Shown here: one piece after another, positions 44,418 through 51,682 of the stretch
Numbering within the stretch: position 1 is the stretch's first letter
How the letters are laid out: each line of letters starts with the position of its first letter
Source of the DNA: Saprospiraceae bacterium
GTDB taxonomy: Bacteria; Bacteroidota; Bacteroidia; Chitinophagales; Saprospiraceae
Length of the DNA stretch: 64,000 bases
Assembly (NCBI GenBank): GCA_041392805.1
Contig: JAWKLJ010000001.1
Coordinates: 3,162,001-3,226,000, forward strand
Reading direction: 5' to 3'
Made by a program: the position numbers and the translations under genes
The notes under the pieces: model-generated
Told to the model about the DNA's origin: nothing
The model's input: the letters and a program-made list of their open reading frames with translations, nothing else
The model's database searches: none

Positions 44418-47042
44418 TCACCCCAATTTCCCCTTCACCCAGGCCAAATTACTTTTGAATTTGGCATATTGGGGTGCCCGCTCCACTAGCTCCTCCCAAA
44501 GTATTTTTGCTTGCTGGTAAAAACCATTAGCCTTTCGAGTATCTCCTTGTTTGACATAAATGGAGGCCAACTTTGTATACGAGATCGCCAAGCCATTTTT
44601 AAAGCTTACATTTTCCGGATAGCTTTCATAGAGCTCTTCAAATAATTCCGTCTCTTCTTCAAAATAGCCCAAGGCTTTTTCCAAATTCCCTAACGAACTT
44701 TGCGTATCGCCTAGTTTCTCATACGAGATTGCCAGATTATTCTTGAACTCAACATTTTCCGGATAGCTTTCATAGAGCTCTTTTTCTAATTCATTATATT
44801 GATCAAAATAGCCCAAGGCTTTTTCCAAATTCCCTAACGAACTTTGCGTATCGCCTAGTCTCTCATACGAGATCGCCAAGCCGTTTTTAAAGCTTACATT
44901 TTCAGGATAGCTTTCATAGAGCTCTTTACTCAGCTTTGCATCTTCTTCAAAATAGCCCAAGGCTTTTTCCAAATTCCCTAACGAACTTTGCGTCTCGCCT
45001 AGTTTCGAATACGAGATCGCCAAGCCGTTTTTAAAGCTTACATTTTCCGGATAGCTTTCATAGAGCTCTTCAAATAATTCCGTCTCATCTTCAAAATAGC
45101 CCAAGGCTTTTTCCAAATTCCCTAACGAACTTTGCGTCTCGCCTAGTTTCGAATACGAGATCGCCAAGCCGTTTTTAAAGCTTACATTTTCCGGATAGCT
45201 TTCATAGAGCTCTTCAAATAATTCCGTCTCATCTTCAAAATAGCCCAAGGCTTTTTCCAAATTCCCTAACGAACTTTGCGTCTCGCCTAGTTTCTCATAC
45301 GAGATCGCCAAGCCGTTTTTAAAGCTTACATTTTCCGGATAGCTTTCATAGAGCTCTTTGCCGATTCTTGACCTTTCTTCAAAATAGCCCAAGGCTTTTT
45401 CCAAATTCCCTAACGAACTTTGCGTCTCGCCTAGTTTCGAATACGAGATCGCTAGGTTGCTTTTGTATAAATATTCTTCTGGTAGTAACTTAGTTAGGGC
45501 TAATGCATTTTGTTGAGATTTGGTATAAAAAAACAATGCTTTTTCAATATTGCCCAATGTGGAATAGGTATTTCCTAAATAATTATAAAAAATATTCAGC
45601 AGGTTTTTTAAATGCGCATTGTTAGAATCTGTTTCTACTAATTTTTCACCTAAAAGCATACCCTGATTGTAGTAATAAAGGGCTTTGTTAAGATTTCCCG
45701 TAGTTGTATAATAGTTTCCGATATAATTATGTAATGAGGTGAAATTATAGCTATTTATTTTTAGTAGCTCAGTAATATTTTCTGCATATCGGGTCAAAAT
45801 AGCTGCTTCTTCGTAAGTGACATTTATAAAATGGCCAGTCCCTGGTTCATAATCCAATTTCTCACTCAAACCGTCCAATAAAGACGCACAATGGTTTTGC
45901 AGGTCCTCATTTTTAAGTCGTGTAATTTCCTGAATGACCGGGCTTACCTTAAAAAAAGCATTGTCTTTATTGTATTCCAGCCAACCTTTTTGGGCAAGGG
46001 CGAGCAAGGTTTTGTCCAGGTCTTCCACCGTCGGGAGTAAGCCTTTCAGTCTATGGTAAGGGATGTTTTCAGCAGGGAGTACGGCAAAAATAGAGAGCAG
46101 CTGCCTTTCTGCCTCACTGAGCTGCCCGAGGTCGTACATAGCAGCGATGATGTCCTCCGGTTTTTCTGTCCGGAGGCCATGGCCCGTCGGCTGGTAACTC
46201 ACCTGCACCCGGTCGCTTTTGCTGAGTCGAAGCACTCCTTGGCTTTGTAAGTCCTCATACAAATTGGTCAGACTGTATTTTTTTTCAAGCTGATTAAAGC
46301 TGTACAGGTTTTTGGCCAATAATTCGATCACCAGGGTATTATAGGCGACTTTCGAGAGGATCTGGTCCAGCAAGTCATTTTCTGCTTCCAGGTGTTGCGG
46401 GTAATGCAATTTAAATAGGGCAAAGGCGGCGGCCTTGTCCAGTGCTGTTATTTGATGGACGGGTTCTTTTTGGAAGGTAGTGATGCGCGTTGTTAGCAAC
46501 AGGTGGAAATTGGGGCATTTTCGCAGGGCGAGGTAGTATTTTTCCAAATCCTGGATATCGTTGGCATTATCGATCACCAACAGGCAGGGCTTTTTCAGGC
46601 TGTTCATCGCTTCCAAGACCTGGTCTAGTCTTTCCTGGTGGGTCATTTGATCAGCAAAAGTCACGCCCAGCGCCAGCGCCAGGCTCAAGAAGCCATCGTA
46701 GATGCTTTGACTGATGTATACCCAGGCCAGGTGTTGGTACTGATCGTGGTAGGTGAGATAGTATTGGGCGGCCAGGGTGGTTTTGCCGATCCCCCCTCGG
46801 CCATTGACCAATAATAACAGGTTTTTCTCCTTGAAAAGTTTGTGGTGGACGGCCTCCAGGTCGTCCGCTCTCCCCAGAAAGACATTGGGAATAAAGGGCG
46901 GTGTGCCCAGGATCTTGTTGATCTGTTTGCTTCCGTAATGGTTAACTGTATTGTGGATGGTATTGTCATCGCCGAGTACAATGTTGCCACCAGCGGTCGT
47001 TTTACTATCCTGGCCTATCGTATTTTTCTGCCCCTCACTCAT
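44418..47042 (-). CDS. NB-ARC/STAND ATPase with N-terminal signalling-like motif and TPR sensor
   Basis: An NLR-like switch protein of 874 residues. Residues 7-38 are a Gly/Asn-rich motif (AGGNIVLGDDNTIHN at 17-31). The NB-ARC-type ATPase follows: Walker A GRGGIGKTT (81-89), Walker B CLLVIDNAND (153-162), sensor LLLTTR (181-186), then winged-helix segments (about 300-400). TPR repeats fill 430-874: diverged ones first, then about seven 48-residue units, most nearly identical (SYPENVSFKNGLAISY, LGETQSSLGNLEKALGYF). The start overlaps the upstream small gene by ATGA. Such architecture is typical of anti-phage or self/non-self sensors. The role is inferred; the domain call is firm. Confidence 0.93.
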   Translation of the reverse strand: MSEGQKNTIGQDSKTTAGGNIVLGDDNTIHNTVNHYGSKQINKILGTPPFIPNVFLGRADDLEAVHHKLFKEKNLLLLVNGRGGIGKTTLAAQYYLTYHDQYQHLAWVYISQSIYDGFLSLALALGVTFADQMTHQERLDQVLEAMNSLKKPCLLVIDNANDIQDLEKYYLALRKCPNFHLLLTTRITTFQKEPVHQITALDKAAAFALFKLHYPQHLEAENDLLDQILSKVAYNTLVIELLAKNLYSFNQLEKKYSLTNLYEDLQSQGVLRLSKSDRVQVSYQPTGHGLRTEKPEDIIAAMYDLGQLSEAERQLLSIFAVLPAENIPYHRLKGLLPTVEDLDKTLLALAQKGWLEYNKDNAFFKVSPVIQEITRLKNEDLQNHCASLLDGLSEKLDYEPGTGHFINVTYEEAAILTRYAENITELLKINSYNFTSLHNYIGNYYTTTGNLNKALYYYNQGMLLGEKLVETDSNNAHLKNLLNIFYNYLGNTYSTLGNIEKALFFYTKSQQNALALTKLLPEEYLYKSNLAISYSKLGETQSSLGNLEKALGYFEERSRIGKELYESYPENVSFKNGLAISYEKLGETQSSLGNLEKALGYFEDETELFEELYESYPENVSFKNGLAISYSKLGETQSSLGNLEKALGYFEDETELFEELYESYPENVSFKNGLAISYSKLGETQSSLGNLEKALGYFEEDAKLSKELYESYPENVSFKNGLAISYERLGDTQSSLGNLEKALGYFDQYNELEKELYESYPENVEFKNNLAISYEKLGDTQSSLGNLEKALGYFEEETELFEELYESYPENVSFKNGLAISYTKLASIYVKQGDTRKANGFYQQAKILWEELVERAPQYAKFKSNLAWVKGKLG
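44560..45500. repeat. Tandem 144-bp coding repeats in the STAND gene
   Basis: The TPR-coding DNA repeats with a 144-bp period (48 codons). Motifs such as TTTCCAAATTCCCTAACGAA recur unchanged in six units, and changes are concentrated in the segment encoding the second helix end (EDETELFEE, EERSRIGKE, EEDAKLSKE, DQYNELEKE). Copy number could change by recombination. Confidence 0.85.
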
Positions 47043-47449
47043 TTATTCAGGGTATTGCTATCGCCGACAATGATATTGCCACCCGCATGCATATTGCCAA
47101 TAACTACATTTTTACTATCCGAGATAGAGATCGCCTCACCTTTTTCCTTTTTGTCCATAATCCGAGCATACATGGCTGTCAATAATGCTTCAGCTCCTGG
47201 GGTATCGCGGAGTCCCCGGGCGAGGGCGTTTTGGGCATCGCTTTGGTTGAGTGCATCGGCGGGGTCCTTCTGGAGGTTTTCGAGTACTTCCTTGGGCTGG
47301 TCATCTTTGATAAAGAGCGGTTTGATCCAATTAACGGTCGCTTCCGTGAATTCGCTAAAGAAAGCCTGCAATGGTTTTTGGTCTTTCAGGGATTTGGCGA
47401 GATAGCCGACTACGGTGGCGATCATGGCGGTACTGGTGATGGGTTCCAT
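47039..47449 (-). CDS. Small helical protein with C-terminal motif matching the STAND N-terminus
   Basis: A 136-residue protein with no recognised family by firm motif. The N-terminal 100 residues are helical, with an amphipathic or hydrophobic opening (MEPITSTAMIATVVGYLAKS) and FFSEFTEATVNWIKPLF. This plan resembles membrane-acting bacterial effector domains of the Bell/HeLo type, by inference only. The C-terminus, residues 111-136, has DSK, then AGGNIIVGDSNTLNK at 122-136. The first residues of the next gene's product carry DSK at 12-14 and AGGNIVLGDDNTIHN at 17-31. The genes overlap by 4 bp. It is the likely effector or adaptor for the STAND protein. Confidence 0.8.
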   Translation of the reverse strand: MEPITSTAMIATVVGYLAKSLKDQKPLQAFFSEFTEATVNWIKPLFIKDDQPKEVLENLQKDPADALNQSDAQNALARGLRDTPGAEALLTAMYARIMDKKEKGEAISISDSKNVVIGNMHAGGNIIVGDSNTLNK

Positions 47450-47464
47450 GTTTTTTGGTTTATT

Positions 47465-47627
47465 AGACTTTATGTATGGAGATTTCGTATGGGCCTAAAT
47501 GCTCTCTTTAGGCTAGCCATCGTTACAGAACCGGGCTTGGTAGCTAGGCTACCATCCCGAACCTGCGCCTCGGCTAGCCTAAAGATAACTATTTATTCCC
47601 TACACGAAATCTCCATACACAAAGTCT
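47465..47627. repeat. 163-bp nested inverted repeat upstream of the STAND pair
   Basis: Outer arms starting AGACTTTATGTATGGAGATT (47465) pair with 47601-47627 with one or two mismatches over 25 bp. Inside, CTTTAGGCTAGCC pairs perfectly with GGCTAGCCTAAAG, and a third stem forms at the apex. It has the same length and plan as 38613-38775. It lies 15 bp from the start of the small effector-like gene, so it may carry or block its promoter. Confidence 0.7.
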
Positions 47628-47645
47628 ATTATTTGCTTAAAAATA

Positions 47646-47984
47646 ACGTGAGGTTTGCTTATGTTTTCCGTTTTTTGCCCTATTTGCAAGGCATCTACGG
47701 GAATGCCGGATATATAAATTTCTTTTTCCACCTTTTGCCGGCAAAAGGTGGAGCCAAAACCGCCGCCTTACGCAGCTTCAGCTAAAACAGCCTTTCACTA
47801 CGTTGCACAAAAAAAACTCGCCAATAGAGTCAGTCTTCTACTTTTAAAGTACTGATTAACAATTATTTGTATTTCACTTTAATTGCTTCGAGGCTCAAAC
47901 AGTTTTTTGTGCGGGCTCTCCGTTCCAGGCTGTTTTTTAACGCTGAATCTGCTAATGGCGGAATTCCCCTCACACACCTCAAGT
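47646..47984 (+). mobile_element. MITE-like element, copy A (339 bp)
   Basis: Ends ACGTGAGGTTTGC and, inverted, ACTTGAGGTGTG, flanked by the 8-bp direct repeat TAAAAATA (47638-47645 and 47985-47992). The interior (AAAGGTGGAGCCAAAACCGC, TCAAACAGTTTTTTGTGCGG, AATCTGCTAATGGCGGA) matches copy B at 55153-55544 in opposite orientation over most of its length. No ORF of note, so it would need a transposase supplied from elsewhere. Confidence 0.75.
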
Positions 47985-47992
47985 TAAAAATA

Positions 47993-48287
47993 AATAATAT
48001 TAAGGTAACCTGCTGTTTTTTTTCTTTCTCTGACAATTTTTGTGGTCTGCTTAAAATAATAGGCGCATGGGGTGGCAGGCTTTCGCTGTTCGCTAACAGT
48101 TCCTGCTGGTATGTGTGAGCGCCAACTCGTTTCACTGTATAAGGCGACTTACGGCAAGCTGGAGCTTGCAACTTTGGTACGTTTACGAGCTGGAGCTCGT
48201 AACGAGCAACGTGCACGATGGCCTTACGGAGCTGTTGCAGGTGGAAAACACCTACAACGGCGCTCGTAACAAACGGTGCCTGGTTTG
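47993..48287. repeat. Hairpin-rich non-coding stretch after MITE copy A
   Basis: It holds a TCTCTGACAATTTTTG repeat (48026-48050), hairpins GCAAGCTGGAGCTTGC (48155-48170) and ACGAGCTGGAGCTCGT (48185-48200), and a GTTGCAGGTG hairpin (48234-48258) in reverse orientation. The block 48138-48166 recurs at 44341-44369. No gene is seen. Confidence 0.65.
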
Positions 48288-49157
48288 TTAAGCGAAGATC
48301 ACGCTCCTCATGCTCACGGAGCCTAAATCGAAGGTATCATTAAAAAAACTAAGCGTATCTGACGCTTCGCGTAGGCCCAGGGTATATATCAAGGGGAGAT
48401 AATGGTCATTGGTAGGATGGGCCATTGTGGCGAGGGCGCCTAGCTTTTGGTAATCAATCAAGGGCACAGGGTCGTTTTTCTCGATGTTTTCCTTGACCAG
48501 GGTGTCAAATTCGATAGCCCAATCATAGGGCGCTGCATCATTGCCAAAGCTCATTTTGCGCAAGTTATGCACGATATTGCCGCTGGCTACGATCAGTACG
48601 CCTTTTTTTCGCAAGAAGGCTAGTTCTTTGGCTAATTCAAAGTGATAACGAGGTGGTTTGTAGTAGTCGATACTCATCTGAAAAATGGGGACATCTGCCT
48701 TGGGATACATATTCTGTAAAACGGACCAGGCGCCATGGTCCAATCCCCATTCGAAGTCTTCGTGGATGGGGGTTGAGTGGACCTTTTCTATCGTCATTTT
48801 GGCATAATCTACCGCTCCTGGTGCCGGGTATTGTTGCTGGAACAACTCCTGCGGGAAGCCGCCAAAGTCGTGGATCGTTTGGGGGTGATCGGTCATGGTG
48901 ACGGCCGTGCCTCGGGTGAGCCAGTGCGCGGAAATGCAGAGAATGGCCTTGGGTACTGGCAATTGTTGGCCCATTTCCGTCCAACTTTTTCGATAGATAT
49001 TGTCGGTAATTGCATTCATCGGATTGCCATGACCGACGAATAAGACTGGCATTTTATCGCTATTTGAGGCATGATAAAATTTATTACCAAAGGCTTTTAC
49101 ATCCATAATACAGCTACTTAGCGGTAGAAAATATTTAAAAAAGGTTTTTCTATTCAT
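48288..49157 (-). CDS. ygiD: 4,5-DOPA dioxygenase extradiol-type protein
   Basis: A member of the class III extradiol dioxygenase/DODA family, 289 residues, which opens catechol rings using a metal (zinc or iron). Family segments are PVLFVGHGNPMNAI, ILCISAHWLTRGTAV, FGGFPQELFQQQYPAPG, DFEWGLDHGAWSVLQNMYP, VASGNIVHNLRKM and LATMAHPTNDHYLPLIYTLG. The metal-binding histidines in these are present. The conserved domain begins near residue 36, so starts at residue 18 or 36 are possible; I keep the first ATG. The natural substrate is not known for most bacterial members. Confidence 0.92.
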   Translation of the reverse strand: MNRKTFFKYFLPLSSCIMDVKAFGNKFYHASNSDKMPVLFVGHGNPMNAITDNIYRKSWTEMGQQLPVPKAILCISAHWLTRGTAVTMTDHPQTIHDFGGFPQELFQQQYPAPGAVDYAKMTIEKVHSTPIHEDFEWGLDHGAWSVLQNMYPKADVPIFQMSIDYYKPPRYHFELAKELAFLRKKGVLIVASGNIVHNLRKMSFGNDAAPYDWAIEFDTLVKENIEKNDPVPLIDYQKLGALATMAHPTNDHYLPLIYTLGLREASDTLSFFNDTFDLGSVSMRSVIFA

Positions 49158-49190
49158 AACAATTAGGTTTGGCTAAAGTTGGGTAGGTAG

Positions 49191-49231
49191 ACGTGTGCCG
49201 ACTTTACGTCGGTACGTGTGCCGACTTTACG
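49191..49231. repeat. Short direct repeat upstream of ygiD
   Basis: ACGTGTGCCGACTTTACG occurs at 49191-49208 and 49214-49231. Each copy contains the start of a small CCGAC..GTCGG-type hairpin. Confidence 0.6.
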
Positions 49232-49265
49232 ACGTCATATGGCATACCTAACGGCATGCTGTGTG

Positions 49266-49443
49266 TTTTACCGATAGTTTATCCCTAAAGGGATATTTCA
49301 GGACTTAGTGTGGCGGCTATGGTAAAGGCAACTCTCTTTTTTACCGATAGTTTATCCCTAAAGGGATATTTCAGGACTTAGTGTGGCGGCTATGGTAAAG
49401 GCAACTCTCTTTTTTTACCGATAGTTTATCCCTAACGGGATAT
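49266..49443. repeat. 73-74 bp tandem repeat, two full copies and a partial third
   Basis: Units begin TTTTACCGATAGTTTATCCC at 49266, 49339 and 49413. The first two are nearly identical over their full length; the third diverges after GGGATAT at about 49443. Each unit contains ATCCCTAAAGGGAT, a small palindrome. It fills the gap between ygiD and the tartrate dehydrogenase gene. Confidence 0.85.
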
Positions 49444-49472
49444 GTTGGGGTAATGAAGATGCGCTACCTTTC

Positions 49473-50534
49473 TTACCTAGCCTTCTCCAATTGCGCCATA
49501 ATGGCGGCTGTCACTTCTGCTGTTTTTGCCTTACCGCCCAGGTCGGGTGTCAAGACCTTGCCCTCCGCTGTTACGGCTTCTATGGCGTCTACGACGGCTT
49601 TGGCGGCGGCGGTTTCGCCCAGGTGGTCGAGCATCATGGCGCCGGTCCAGATACAAGCGATGGGGTTGGCCAAGTGTTTGCCGGCAATGTCGGGGGCGCT
49701 GCCATGCACGGGTTCGAACATGCTGGGGAATTCGCGTTCCGGGTTGAGGTTGGCGCCGGGAGCGATGCCCATACCGCCCACCACGGCGGGCCCCAGGTCG
49801 GAGAGGATGTCGCCAAACAAATTGCTTCCTACTACGACATCAAACCAGTCGGGATGTTGGACAAAGTGGGCAGTTAGGATATCGATGTGGTATTGGTGCG
49901 TCTTCACGACGGGATAAGCCTTGGCCATTTCCTTGAATCGCTCGTCCCAAAAAGGCATGGTGTGGATGATGCCATTCGACTTGGTGGCGCTGACGAGGTA
50001 TTTTCGGCGGTTTTGGGCCAGTTCAAAGGCAAATTTCATGACGCGATCCACGCCTTTTCGGGTAAAAACACTTTCCTGTACGACCATTTCGGAGTCGGTT
50101 CCCTCATACAAACGCCCGCCAATAGAAGAATACTCGCCTTCATTGTTTTCTCTCACAATATAAAAATCGATCTCCCCTGGATTTTTCAAAGGGGAAGCAA
50201 TACCTTTTAATAGACGCACTGGCCGAAGGTTCACATATTGCTGAAACGTACGGCGAATGGGGATCAATAAGCCCCACAAAGAGACATGGTCCGGCACGCC
50301 GGGAAAGCCGACGGCTCCAAGGAAAATGCTATCGCAATCCCGGAGGCGGTCGAGGCCATCATCGGGCATCATTTTGCCATTTGCTTTATAGTATTGGCAG
50401 GAATAATCGTAGTTTTTGTAAACCAACTGAAAGCCGGCCAACGCGGCTACCTTATCCAGGACTTTTACTGATTCGGGAATGACTTCCTGGCCAATGCCAT
50501 CGCCGGGTAGAAGGGTGATCTGGTAGGTGTTCAT
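49473..50534 (-). CDS. Tartrate/D-malate dehydrogenase (isocitrate/isopropylmalate family)
   Basis: NAD- and metal-dependent beta-decarboxylating dehydrogenase of 353 residues. It begins ITLLPGDGIGQEVIPESVKVLD, with substrate arginines in LLIPIRRTFQQYVNLRPVR, catalytic segments FYIVRENNEGEYSSIGGR and ATKSNGIIHTMPFWDE, metal-binding VVGSNLFGDILSDLGPAVVGG, and NAD-binding FEPVHGSAPDIAGKHLANP. The SLWGLLIPIRR form is characteristic of tartrate dehydrogenase/D-malate dehydrogenase rather than of LeuB. It follows the dehalogenase-like hydrolase by 24 bp and is probably co-transcribed. Confidence 0.92.
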   Translation of the reverse strand: MNTYQITLLPGDGIGQEVIPESVKVLDKVAALAGFQLVYKNYDYSCQYYKANGKMMPDDGLDRLRDCDSIFLGAVGFPGVPDHVSLWGLLIPIRRTFQQYVNLRPVRLLKGIASPLKNPGEIDFYIVRENNEGEYSSIGGRLYEGTDSEMVVQESVFTRKGVDRVMKFAFELAQNRRKYLVSATKSNGIIHTMPFWDERFKEMAKAYPVVKTHQYHIDILTAHFVQHPDWFDVVVGSNLFGDILSDLGPAVVGGMGIAPGANLNPEREFPSMFEPVHGSAPDIAGKHLANPIACIWTGAMMLDHLGETAAAKAVVDAIEAVTAEGKVLTPDLGGKAKTAEVTAAIMAQLEKAR

Positions 50535-50558
50535 ATGATGTAAAGATTTCTTACGAAG

Positions 50559-51431
50559 CTACAAAAAGAAGTTTAACAAAGCCTGCAAAGTTGCTTCCGG
50601 TGCTTCTTCAGGCAGGTAATGGCCACAAGGCAATGCCATTCCGTGCACCTCATCTGCCCATTTTCGCCATTCCGCCAGCACATCATATTTGTGTCCAACA
50701 AAACCTTTTTCTCCCCAAAGGGCCAGCACCGCACAAGACAAGCGTCGGCCAGCATCGAGGTCTAGCTGATCGTGTGTTATATCAATACTCGCAGATGCGC
50801 GATAATCTTCGCAACTCGCATGAATGGTTTCGGGCGTAAAGCAACGCACATACTCGGCCCTAGCTTCTGGGGTAAAAGCAGCGCTATCCCGCCCCCATTG
50901 GCCAAATTTCCGGTTCAGATAAAAGACTGGATCAGCACCTATCAATCGCTCTGGCAGGTCAAAAGGTTGGATCAGAAAGAACCAATGGTAATAAGCCTTG
51001 GCGAATTCCATATCGGTGTTGGTATACATGGCATAGGTGGGCGCAATGTCCAAAACGGCCAGTTTTTTCACCCGATCCGGGTGATCCAGCGCCAGGCGGT
51101 GGGCGACTCGCCCGCCCCGGTCATGCCCAACCAGGTAGAATTGCTCAAAGCCCAGGGATTCCATCAATAAGACCTGGTCTTGGGCCATGGCGCGTTTGGA
51201 ATAGGGGGTGTGGTCGGCGGTCGTCAGTGGCTTGCTTGCATCGCCATATCCACGGAGGTCACTGGCAACAACCGTAAAATGTTCGGCCAAACGGGGCGCT
51301 ATTTTGTGCCACATGACGTGGGTTTGTGGATAACCATGCAGGAGCAGCATCGTAGGGCCACTGCCTGCTTTTACATAGGGAATATTGATGTCATTTAAGA
51401 CGGCATGGGAGGATTGGAAGGATTCAAACAT
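50559..51431 (-). CDS. Haloacetate (fluoroacetate) dehalogenase-like alpha/beta hydrolase
   Basis: A 290-residue alpha/beta hydrolase. The nucleophile is Asp104 in VGHDRGGRVA, giving the D-R-x-x-R pattern of haloacetate dehalogenases. His149-Trp150 (AYYHWFFLIQP) match the halide-pocket pair of fluoroacetate dehalogenase, Tyr210 (CEDYRAS) may be the third pocket residue, and His271 (CGHYLPEEAPE) is the catalytic base. An oxyanion-hole LLHGYPQTH is near the start. Epoxide hydrolases share part of this pattern, but the HW pair favours dehalogenase. Followed by a tartrate/malate dehydrogenase. Confidence 0.88.
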   Translation of the reverse strand: MFESFQSSHAVLNDINIPYVKAGSGPTMLLLHGYPQTHVMWHKIAPRLAEHFTVVASDLRGYGDASKPLTTADHTPYSKRAMAQDQVLLMESLGFEQFYLVGHDRGGRVAHRLALDHPDRVKKLAVLDIAPTYAMYTNTDMEFAKAYYHWFFLIQPFDLPERLIGADPVFYLNRKFGQWGRDSAAFTPEARAEYVRCFTPETIHASCEDYRASASIDITHDQLDLDAGRRLSCAVLALWGEKGFVGHKYDVLAEWRKWADEVHGMALPCGHYLPEEAPEATLQALLNFFL

Positions 51432-51432
51432 G

Positions 51433-51556
51433 AATTATATTTTTTTCTAAAAGCAGTCATTACTTCTTCATGCGGTATCCCTTTTCCATTCTCTAATTGT
51501 TTAATGGATTGTTCTATGCTAGCCTGTTGCTCACCTGAAAACTGATTTTTTGGGGA
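51433..51556 (-). pseudogene. C-terminal fragment of an antitoxin-like (addiction module component) gene
   Basis: The minus-strand frame just upstream of the hydrolase encodes KNQFSGEQQASIEQSIKQL, then ENGKGIPHEEVMTAFRKKYN. This resembles the C-terminal part of short addiction-module antitoxins (pattern: S.EQ...I..G...I..G...HEEVM...RKKY). No start codon precedes it: the frame runs straight into a GGACG hairpin repeat at 51553. The 5' part seems to have been removed when the repeat arrived. No toxin gene is nearby. Confidence 0.5.
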
Positions 51557-51644
51557 CGGAGAGGTATTGGAGGGGTGGAGTTAATGGAGAACAGGTGTTA
51601 ATTCATTTCTCCATTAGCTTTGTACCTCCAATAACTCCGCGTCC
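51553..51644. repeat. Dispersed hairpin repeat, GGACG..CGTCC family (copy 2)
   Basis: A 92-bp imperfect palindrome. GGACGGAGAGGTATTGGAGG pairs with CCTCCAATAACTCCGCGTCC, and TAATGGAGA (51582-51590) pairs with TCTCCATTA (51608-51616). It shares most of its left half with 37314-37383. Confidence 0.75.
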
Positions 51645-51682
51645 AAATAATTTTTCTATCTAGTAGCTACTTATAACCGCAT

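Noticed and set aside
44560..45500. CRISPR-like array
   Set aside because: The regular repeats are 144 bp, coding and in frame (TPR units), without short repeats and unique spacers.
47231..47785. 184-residue plus-strand frame
   Set aside because: It runs antisense through the small effector-like gene and then across the 163-bp hairpin and into MITE copy A, so it is composite and not a gene.
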